From an uncultured Psychrobacter sp. (GTDB lineage Bacteria > Pseudomonadota > Gammaproteobacteria > Pseudomonadales > Moraxellaceae): a stretch of 64,000 nucleotides of DNA. Numbering within the stretch: position 1 is the first letter of the stretch; each line of letters begins with the position of its first letter. Where the stretch lies: positions 558,001 through 622,000 of the forward strand of contig CANMUI010000001.1 in assembly GCA_947501045.1 (NCBI GenBank), read 5' to 3'. The notes under the pieces are model-generated. The model saw only the letters and a list, made by a program, of their open reading frames with translations, searched no databases and was not told where the DNA came from. The position numbers were made by a program, and so were the translations under genes. Positions 1-7,500 of this stretch are shown one piece after another.

Positions 1-1
1 T

Positions 2-769
2 AGTATCTACTTGCCAGATGAGGCACTAGCAGGTAAGCGCTGTCCGGCGATTTTATACTTGTCAGGTCTAACTTGTAATGCAGACAATGTCACCCATAAA
101 GCGCATTTTCAAAAAAAGTGTAGTGAGCTTGGCATGATCTTTATTGCCCCTGATACCTCACCTCGTAGCGACGAAGATGCTGGACTTGAGGTGCCTAATG
201 ACGATCGTTATTTCGTTGGTCAAGGGGCCAGCTACTATGTTGACGCTACTCGCGAGCCGTGGTCAGAGCATTTTAATATGCAAACCTATATCGTTGATGA
301 ATTGTATGACTTACTACGCTCAGAGTTTGCTATTAGCAGTATCGGTATCATGGGCCACTCAATGGGTGGACACGGAGCACTATTACTAGGCTTCAAATTC
401 CCCAGTAAATTCGTCAGTGTCTCAGCACTATCACCTGTGTGCGCCGCCAGCGAGTCAGCTTGGGGAGAGGCCGCTTATACCGAATACTTTGGCGAGGATA
501 AGTCGTTATGGGCGCAAGCGGATGCCGCACAAATGATTGAGAAGGTAGGGCGCCAGTATGCCAGTATTTTGGTTGATCAAGGCGCAGCGGATAACTTCTT
601 GGCAGAAGGGCAGCTACAAACTCCTAAACTACAAGAGGCTTGTCAAAAAGCCAAACAACCATTAACGTTACGCTATCAGGCAGGTCATGATCACAGCTAT
701 TATTTTATTCAAACGGTAATTAACGATCATATCTTTCACCACTGTAAAGCGGCAGACTTGTCCAACTAA
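2..769 (+). CDS. fghA: S-formylglutathione hydrolase (5'-truncated by window edge)
   Basis: Serine esterase of the alpha/beta-hydrolase fold that splits S-formylglutathione into glutathione and formate, the last step of glutathione-dependent formaldehyde detoxification in the cytoplasm. The reading frame is open through to the left edge (Ser-Ile-Tyr precede the first listed Leu-Pro-Asp), so the N-terminus lies outside the window. The TTG near position 11 is not a credible start. Visible hallmarks are LSGLTC near the start, the nucleophile elbow GHSMGGHGA, the acid region DQGAADNF and the catalytic His in GHDHSYYF. These match the esterase D family over its whole visible length. The partner alcohol dehydrogenase is not in view. 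Function is confident from motifs. Confidence 0.93.
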   Translation, partial: SIYLPDEALAGKRCPAILYLSGLTCNADNVTHKAHFQKKCSELGMIFIAPDTSPRSDEDAGLEVPNDDRYFVGQGASYYVDATREPWSEHFNMQTYIVDELYDLLRSEFAISSIGIMGHSMGGHGALLLGFKFPSKFVSVSALSPVCAASESAWGEAAYTEYFGEDKSLWAQADAAQMIEKVGRQYASILVDQGAADNFLAEGQLQTPKLQEACQKAKQPLTLRYQAGHDHSYYFIQTVINDHIFHHCKAADLSN

Positions 770-834
770 TATTATTTATTAGCAGTCGGAAAAAATAGTA
801 GCCAAATGTAGCAATGATTAAGGTATAAAACATT

Positions 835-1266
835 ATGACAGATTCTCAAAAAAAATCAGTGGATAGCTCAGAGCAGAGTAGTGCTGAGTCATCATTGGCG
901 ACTATGCAAGCTGATATAGAAAAAGCGTTACAAGACAAACAGCAAGCTAAAACTTTAAAAGAAGAATCACATTTAACTGACGCTGGTACGAATCAATCAA
1001 ACCTACAAGACAGTAGGGTACTTGATGAGGCAGAAACCTCGCGCGTAATAGAGATGGCATGGGAAGATAGAACCCCTTTTTCAGCTATTGAGCACAGTTA
1101 TGGGCTGAGCGAAGATGAGGTTATCAAGCTGATGCGGCAAAAATTAAAACCTTCCTCTTTTCGCATGTGGCGCAAGCGTGTGACGGGTCGCGATACCAAA
1201 CATCAGGCCAAACGCTCTTTTGAAGTTGGCCGTGCTTATTGTAAAACACAATACAAGCCGCGCTAG
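835..1266 (+). CDS. DUF2805 / TIGR03643 family protein
   Basis: A 143-residue protein of unknown function. Residues 1-60 are polar, rich in Ser, Gln and Lys, and probably disordered. The C-terminal half carries the conserved block of the DUF2805/TIGR03643 family: a helix with EMAWEDRTPFSAIE, then GLSEDEVIKLMR, then SSFRMWRKRVTGR and a basic tail. The predicted helix-turn-helix look and the basic C-terminus suggest nucleic-acid binding, but that is inference. It sits 66 bases after the hydrolase gene on the same strand and 83 bases before rpe, so it may be transcribed with either. The long low-complexity N-terminus is the only oddity. Confidence 0.75.
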   Translation: MTDSQKKSVDSSEQSSAESSLATMQADIEKALQDKQQAKTLKEESHLTDAGTNQSNLQDSRVLDEAETSRVIEMAWEDRTPFSAIEHSYGLSEDEVIKLMRQKLKPSSFRMWRKRVTGRDTKHQAKRSFEVGRAYCKTQYKPR

Positions 1267-1348
1267 TTTTATAGTTGATTCACTTTAAAACCGATGCAGT
1301 GATGACTATAAAACTCGTTATAACTCACTATAAAAAGGTAGCTCTACC

Positions 1349-2041
1349 ATGCTTTGTCCTTCTACACCTTATTTAATTGCGCCCTCTATTTTATCTGCTA
1401 ACTTTGCACGCTTAGGCGAAGAAGTCGATACCGTCTTAAAAGCGGGCGCTGATGTGATACATTTCGATGTCATGGACAATCATTACGTGCCTAACCTCAC
1501 CTTTGGTAGCATGATTTGCAAGGCTCTGCGCAACTACGGCATTGATGCGCCTATTGATGTACATTTGATGGTAACGCCTGTTGATGGCATGATTGAGCAG
1601 TTTTTAGAGGCCGGTGCTAGTGTTATTACCTTTCATCCAGAGGCCAGTGCTCATGTCGACCGCTCGCTGCAACTTATCAAAGATGGCGGCACAAAATGTG
1701 GTCTCGTACTTAATCCTGCAACACCGCTACATCATTTAGACTATGTTATGGATAAGGTCGACCAGATACTACTGATGAGCGTAAACCCTGGTTTTGGTGG
1801 ACAGTCGTTTATTGAGAGTACGTTAGATAAAGTGCGAGAAGTGCGAAAGCGTATTGATGCTAGCGGCCGTGATATTAGACTTGAGGTCGATGGTGGGATC
1901 AAAGCCAGCAATATACGCGCTATAGCGGCGGCAGGTGCTGACATGTTTGTCGCCGGCTCTGCCATTTTTAACCAAGAGGACTATATCGCCGCCATTGATG
2001 AGATGCGTTATCAATTATCCTTAGTAAATAGCAATGTATAA
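1349..2041 (+). CDS. rpe: Ribulose-phosphate 3-epimerase
   Basis: Interconverts D-ribulose 5-phosphate and D-xylulose 5-phosphate in the pentose phosphate pathway; cytoplasmic TIM barrel. The sequence has the family signatures IAPSILSANFARLGEE at the N-terminus, the metal and substrate region HFDVMDNHYVPNLTFG, VHLMV, the phosphate-binding loop VNPGFGGQSF, and the late Asp in LEVDGGIK followed by ADMFVAGSAIF. At 230 residues it is the usual size. The ATG follows AAAAGGTAG at suitable spacing. No gph or trpS neighbour is present, unlike the enterobacterial arrangement. Identification is secure. Confidence 0.97.
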   Translation: MLCPSTPYLIAPSILSANFARLGEEVDTVLKAGADVIHFDVMDNHYVPNLTFGSMICKALRNYGIDAPIDVHLMVTPVDGMIEQFLEAGASVITFHPEASAHVDRSLQLIKDGGTKCGLVLNPATPLHHLDYVMDKVDQILLMSVNPGFGGQSFIESTLDKVREVRKRIDASGRDIRLEVDGGIKASNIRAIAAAGADMFVAGSAIFNQEDYIAAIDEMRYQLSLVNSNV

Positions 2042-2190
2042 TATAATGGCTATATTCACAACTTATCTTCACAACTTATCTTCAAAACTATTGTATCGAG
2101 GTACGCTGTTTGTTAAATGGTTGTTTTATCAACATATGACGCCATTAAGATAGAGAGACAATTTAATTGCACGCACAATCGAGGTGAGCT

Positions 2191-2568
2191 ATGGATACAC
2201 AACATTCATTTTCCGAGTCTGCATCCACTCGGCTACCTGAGGGTGATTTTGATCAGAAAAGTCATCAAAACCAACCACCTAGCCTAGTACCAAAAGGTAT
2301 TACCATCGGATTAGCTATCTTTGCACTTATTTTAAGTCTGGCAGGTTATGGTTTTCGTCTATTAGCAGGTCATGAGCCAGCAGAGGTGATTCTTCATGCT
2401 GCAGTTTTGGTACCCGTCTTTGTATTAGGTATTCCTTTATTGTTTTGGCTGGGTTCACGAGTATTAAATAAAGTAAAAGGCATGCATATAGAAACTAGAA
2501 ATGCCATTAGCTTGGGCCTGCTGACCTCTTGCGTCTCTTTATTGTGGATAATGGGCACTTATAGCTAA
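2191..2568 (+). CDS. Unknown membrane protein, three predicted TM helices
   Basis: I do not recognise this 125-residue protein. The first 35 residues are polar and probably cytoplasmic. Three hydrophobic stretches follow at roughly 37-59, 66-90 and 105-123, so it should be an integral inner-membrane protein. The start is well supported by GAGGTGAGCT directly before the ATG. It is followed 54 bases later by another small three-helix membrane protein on the same strand, so the two could be co-transcribed and work together. No catalytic motif or metal-binding signature is visible. Confidence 0.6.
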   Translation: MDTQHSFSESASTRLPEGDFDQKSHQNQPPSLVPKGITIGLAIFALILSLAGYGFRLLAGHEPAEVILHAAVLVPVFVLGIPLLFWLGSRVLNKVKGMHIETRNAISLGLLTSCVSLLWIMGTYS

Positions 2569-2622
2569 ACCTATTCATTTTCATTACTAAGTCATGCTAT
2601 CTTGTCATGACTGGAATTTTGC

Positions 2623-2934
2623 ATGCAAAAAGAATCGACTACCATTACTGATATTATTTTTCCAAAAGATTTACCCAATGGTCTATTTATTGCCTTAATT
2701 ATTGCTTGTATACTGTTAGGGCTGGCATCGTTAAGCCGCGCCGATGGTTGGCAAGGTTGGCTTCACGTTATTGAAAGCTGGCTACTTATGCTCCTTATTC
2801 TTCCAACAGCTACTGCTGCCGTGGCATTACCATTTAAGTATCGTGACCCAAGCTTTGAGTTAAAGCTAGCTTATTATCTTGGTATGTTTGTTGCTTTATT
2901 ATTTACTCTAGCGAAGTTACGCTATTGGCGTTGA
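2623..2934 (+). CDS. Unknown small membrane protein
   Basis: A 103-residue protein that I do not recognise. It has three hydrophobic segments (about 20-38, 47-68 and 82-98) and short polar ends finishing in LRYWR. The ATG is preceded by GGAATTTTGC, a weak ribosome-binding site. It lies just downstream of another small membrane protein in the same orientation. Codon composition resembles the surrounding genes, and the hydrophobic periodicity supports real coding, but there is no family assignment and the function is unknown. Confidence 0.5.
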   Translation: MQKESTTITDIIFPKDLPNGLFIALIIACILLGLASLSRADGWQGWLHVIESWLLMLLILPTATAAVALPFKYRDPSFELKLAYYLGMFVALLFTLAKLRYWR

Positions 2935-3125
2935 GGTGTTGTCTCCTTAGTAAATTAAGTTTAATCAGCGCATCCTTATTCACAATACTTATGCTAACAG
3001 CCTTGAATTCTAGGCTCAAAGCGTCCATTGTATGACTATAATACATTTGCTTGCGTTGTTATAGAGTTGCTAAAAACAGTAAGCTTTATGCAATAGTAGG
3101 CCAGTATAATTAAGGAAAACCCTAG

Positions 3126-3437
3126 ATGCCATATGACATTGATAATGAAATAGAAGTAGATAATGATAGCCAAGATAGGTTTTCAGGTTTCGCCAAAGAG
3201 ACCACTCTTGAATTAGTGGAGGCAGACGATGGTACATTGTTACTGCGTGATGCTGAACAAGATGATGAACCTCTTATGACCATAGATTTCTCTGATAAGC
3301 TCAAAGAACTATTAGGAAGTGATACCCAAGCAATCGGCCAGCATATGATTCATGCTGCTATCCAAGTTATTATGCAAAAACAGATGAGCCAGTGGCACGC
3401 TCATGTCTACGATAAAGAGCCCACGCACTATAGTTAA
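3126..3437 (+). CDS. Unknown acidic cytoplasmic protein
   Basis: A 103-residue, strongly acidic protein (many Asp and Glu in the first 75 residues) without signal peptide or membrane segment. The C-terminal third is amphipathic with IGQHMIHAAIQVIMQKQMSQW. No known domain was recognised. AAGGAAAACCC lies upstream of the ATG, and a strong terminator hairpin follows the stop codon at about 3464-3501. It therefore looks like a single-gene transcript, convergent with the ribosomal protein genes. Confidence 0.55.
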   Translation: MPYDIDNEIEVDNDSQDRFSGFAKETTLELVEADDGTLLLRDAEQDDEPLMTIDFSDKLKELLGSDTQAIGQHMIHAAIQVIMQKQMSQWHAHVYDKEPTHYS

Positions 3438-3463
3438 CTGAAGTAGTCAATTAACCTACACAA

Positions 3464-3501
3464 TAAAAAAGGGTCTATCCGTTAAGATAGACCCTTTTTT
3501 T
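3464..3501. terminator. Bidirectional rho-independent terminator
   Basis: A perfect 9-bp stem GGGTCTATC / GATAGACCC with a 6-base loop, preceded by a run of A and followed by a run of T. It lies between the convergent acidic-protein gene and rpmG, so it can stop transcription from both sides. Confidence 0.9.
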
Positions 3502-3525
3502 ATGTATATCAAATAGCAAGGTGTA

Positions 3526-3681
3526 CTATTTGATTTTTGCTTCTTTAAAAATAACGTGCTGGCGAACTTTAGGATCAAACTTTTTGATCTCCATTTTACC
3601 AGGCATAGTACGTTTATTTTTGGTAGTGGTGTAATAATAACCAGTACCAGCAGTTGATACCAACTTAATTTTATCTCTCAT
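3526..3681 (-). CDS. rpmG: 50S ribosomal protein L33
   Basis: A 51-residue ribosomal protein of the large subunit. The reverse-strand frame starts ATG-AGA-GAT and reads MRDKIKLVSTAGTGYYYTTT at the N-terminus, ending in KEAKIK, typical of L33. No CXXC pairs are present, so this is the zinc-independent form. AGGAAAG sits at proper distance before the start. It follows rpmB on the same strand with a 129-base gap, the standard rpmB-rpmG pair of proteobacteria. The bidirectional terminator lies just beyond its stop codon. Confidence 0.96.
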   Translation of the reverse strand: MRDKIKLVSTAGTGYYYTTTKNKRTMPGKMEIKKFDPKVRQHVIFKEAKIK

Positions 3682-3810
3682 AATAGCTTTCCTGTAGAAG
3701 GGGCGTCTTTAACAATAGGTCTTTGGTTATAAATTGCTGAGTCTTAAAATAACTCAATTGATAATAGTTATGTTCTTTGAATAATTATCATCAAAGAGCT
3801 ACCTTGCAAC

Positions 3811-4047
3811 TTAAATCTTTTGACCTTGTGCGCGCAGATCTGCTAACACTTTATCGATACCTAATTTATCGATAACGCGCATACCTTTGGTAGACACACG
3901 TAGGCGTACAAATTTATTTTCAGACTCCACCCAAAAGCGATGGTTGTGAAGGTTTGGTAAAAAGCGACGACGGGTTTTGTTGTTCGCGTGCGAAACATTG
4001 TTACCCACCATAGGGCGCTTTCCTGTTACTTGGCAAACTCTAGCCAT
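3811..4047 (-). CDS. rpmB: 50S ribosomal protein L28
   Basis: Large-subunit ribosomal protein of 78 residues. It begins MARVCQVTGKRPMVGNN and continues with SHANNKTRRRF, the L28 signature, ending in the basic ADLRAQGQKI tail. TAGGAG lies six bases before the ATG. It is the first gene of the rpmB-rpmG pair. A weak hairpin CTTTGA...TCAAAG (about 3775-3796) lies in the gap to rpmG and might tune readthrough, but it lacks a clear U tract. Confidence 0.97.
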   Translation of the reverse strand: MARVCQVTGKRPMVGNNVSHANNKTRRRFLPNLHNHRFWVESENKFVRLRVSTKGMRVIDKLGIDKVLADLRAQGQKI

Positions 4048-4523
4048 GAGGAACTCCTAATCTATGAAGTATGAGGGTTTCTCATACTAGTCTGGACAAG
4101 TCGTGTAAATTTGCGGCATGGACACAGCAAACACTCTTGCACCAAACAAAACTATATGAAGGTTGAGCTGGTATAACTGTCACTAAAGGCAGATGACAAG
4201 CGAACCAATTCAGAAAATTTTAAAGGCGACATTTATACCATAAATTAGGCAAATACTCAAACTATTTTGTGATAAGTGTCATCTTCTAAGTTGCCTATTA
4301 TACCTTTAATTTACAACATTATGTTATTGGTTGACTAACCTACAAAGGTATTTTTGCGATCCAGCGCTAATTAGTATCATAAGTTCGTTATCGCGCAACT
4401 TATTTATCTCAGTTATAAAAAAGCCTTTTAGCAATAAAAATTATTTTTTCTATACATTTGTATATTAGGAACGATTCTTGCTTATCTAAACAGATATATT
4501 ATTGTTAATTTGAGGCTCAAGAT
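4048..4523. other. 476-bp divergent intergenic region
   Basis: Separates rpmB (minus) from the giant lipoprotein gene (plus), so it must hold both promoters. It is AT-rich towards 4523. I see a loose inverted repeat TAGGCAA...TTGCCTA with a loop of about 40 bases, but no convincing operator, RNA gene or small ORF. I cannot assign specific -35/-10 boxes with confidence. Confidence 0.5.
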
Positions 4524-7500
4524 ATGTCGTATAGCTCATTGCCCTTTACTGCTAAGTTTTTTCAACTGACTTCTTTAACCTGCGCGCTAGCACTAGCAGG
4601 CTGCGGAGGAGGAGGTGATGGCGATACCGTTGATTCTATCGCTCCAAAACCTGATCTTGGTATCCAGCAGCCGGGTACGGGCGGCACTGGTGGTACTGGA
4701 GGTGGCGGCAATGACAATGGCGACAACCAATTACCCGATGCCGAACCTGATTTCTTTTTACAAAAAGTGACGGTTACTCCTAATATTATCGAGCTATCCG
4801 ATCAGGAAGTTACCTTTAAAGCCACTGTAAAAGCGGTCGAGAAAAATTCTGGTGGAGCAGTAGTTGATAAAGATGTCAGTTTGCAAGTCAAAGATTCTGA
4901 GAACAATGGTGTTACTATTGAAGGCAAGAGCGTACAAACTACTGATAGCGATGGCAATGCCGTATATACACTTAAGCTGAACCCACAGGCCGTTGATAAT
5001 GAAGCTGAGCTGATAAAAAACGGCTTTACTTTAGTGGCGACTGCTAATAAAGCGACAGGTGAAGCTGTTGCTCCGCAAGAGCTAAAAGTTTCGGTCAGCA
5101 AAAAAGGCAGCGGTGAGGGTACACAAGTTATAGCTAGTAAACTTAGTGTCAAGCAAAGCATAAGTACCAGCTCTGTCTCCAACAACGTCTTAAACCCTTA
5201 TGGCGATACAGCTGTGTTCAGCGTTGAAGTTAAAGACGAAAGAGGCGCGCTAGTCCCAGACGTAATGGTAGGTTTGGGCATTGACCCTTTAGATGGTGTA
5301 TCTATCAGTCCTGCAAGCCAAATCACCGATGGTAAAGGCGCTGTAAGCTTCAACCTCAAGATAGATAACAACCTATCCGCTGCTGCTCGCACAGAATTAT
5401 TAAAAGGGATCACCTACGCTATTAGTATTAAAGAGAAAAGCGGGGCCACTAAAAAAGTAACGGACCGTCTAAAAGTTGCCGTTCCTGTCTCTGACTATAA
5501 TCTAGATATCACAGGTAACTCAAAGCGCATGAGCGCCTACGGTGATACGCAAAACCTTATAATTATCGCCGCGCCCAAAAGCAGTAAAGTACCTACTCAA
5601 ATTAAAGATGCCAAAGTAAAAGTCAAGATCAATAATGCCCCTGATGGCGTCAGTTTAAGCCGCGAGACTCTGGTTTTAAATGAAAAAGGACAAGCGAGTG
5701 TTGCTTTAATAGTAGCGCCTACTTTGGATGCCAAAGCGCGCACAAAACTTGCAGAAGACGGTATTAGTTATACAGTATCGCTAAGTGAGCCTAACCGTTC
5801 TGTCACCACCAAGACATCGACAAGTACTGTATATGTTCCAACTGCGCAATATAAAATCTATGCTGATGAGAGCACTAAAAAGCAGCTATCCAGCTCAGGT
5901 GACAGCGCTGTTATTAGCTTTCGGGTAAATGACAGTCGCGGTGGGGTTGTAGCTGGACAGACAGTAACCGCAGCCTTACCTAGCGATTTAGCTAAAGCAG
6001 GATTGTTGACTTTAGAGGGTAGCGCGGAGCAAGTAACAGGTAGCAAAGGAGAGGTAAGCTATACCGTAAGAGTACCTAAAAACCTAACTGACGCGAAAAA
6101 ATCACAACTAGAAAAAGCAGTCGCGTTCGTACTGGTTGCCAGTATTAAAGAAGAATCAGGTGTATCCAGTAGTGTACAGAGCGAGAGTATTAAAATTGGC
6201 TCAGACATTGGACAAAGCGATATTACCTTGACAGCCAAAAGCGTACCAGCGATCGTTAGCGTCTTAGATGAGCAGTTTAAGCTACAGGTTACTGGTAAAC
6301 GTAAAGATGGTAGCGCTGCAAATGCTCGCTCAGTAAAGCTCATCATTAATAAAGGCGCAGGCGTGACTGTTGTTGGTAATCAGCAAAGCACTAATGACGC
6401 TGGCGTAGCGACATTCACGGTCAAAATTGACCAAAGCTTGACAGCCGCTCAGCGTGATCAATTGATAAAGTCTGGCATCAGTTATACTGCTGTCTTAACT
6501 GATGAAGATGGTACTCAAGCCAAAATTACTCAGGCCATTAAGGTTGAACAACCAGACACCAACATTGAGTTCGCCTCTATTACCACTCCAACGATTAGCG
6601 AGCTTGGTGGTAGCGGTAACATTAATATTAGGCTGACAGCTAAAGGCAATAAAGCCCAGGCCGTTGCAAATCAAAAAGTTGATATCCAATTAGGTGCTAA
6701 AGCACAAACTTATGGTGTCACTATTGCTCAAGAGACGGCGACCACAGATTTCAACGGTGATGCAACTTTCGTCGTTCAGATACCAGACAACCTAACTGCC
6801 AAGCAGCGCGCTGATCTCAAAAGCGTAGGAATCAACTATCAATTATTCTATGTTGAAAAGAATATTACTTATAATTCTGCCGTACAAAAAGTTAATATTA
6901 TTACTCCTACCGTGTCTTTAAATATTTTAAATGCAACAAATAATATCGACAATCAAGCCGGCTATATCCTTAATAATGCTGGTAGTGATACTAGAATACA
7001 GGGTCAGCTTAATAACCAGTCATCTGGCGATCAAGTAGCCAATCAACCGATCAGATTTACCTTTGATAATAAATCACTGGCAAGTTTGCTAACTGTCAAC
7101 GGTCAAATTGGCTCAGCAAATATCACCGCTACTACAGATGATAATGGTTTGGTAAGTTTTAGTATTGTTGTTCCAAATAATCTAACAGCTGAGCAAAAAG
7201 AAGCGCTTAACAAGCAGGTGCTTACCGCTACCTTGACAGAAACATTAACGGGAAAACAGCAGCAAGCGAAGGTTAAAGTACAGTCTAAAACCGCGGCTAT
7301 CTCTTTACTTGCCAGTGCGAAAAAAGCACTTAACCTAAATGGTGGTGAGAGCCAGATTGAGGTTATTGCTAAAGACAGTAAAGGCAATATTGTAGAGGGA
7401 CAAAAAGTGTTCCTTGCTCTGCCAGCCTCTATTGCGCGTCAAGGAGTTACCTTGGTCTCTGGCGGCAATCAAACCACTGACAATTCAGGCAAAGCAACAT

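Noticed and set aside
4230..4310. Inverted repeat TAGGCAA ... TTGCCTA as a possible terminator or riboswitch
   Set aside because: Only 7 bp with a loop of about 40 bases, no T run and no recognisable aptamer core.
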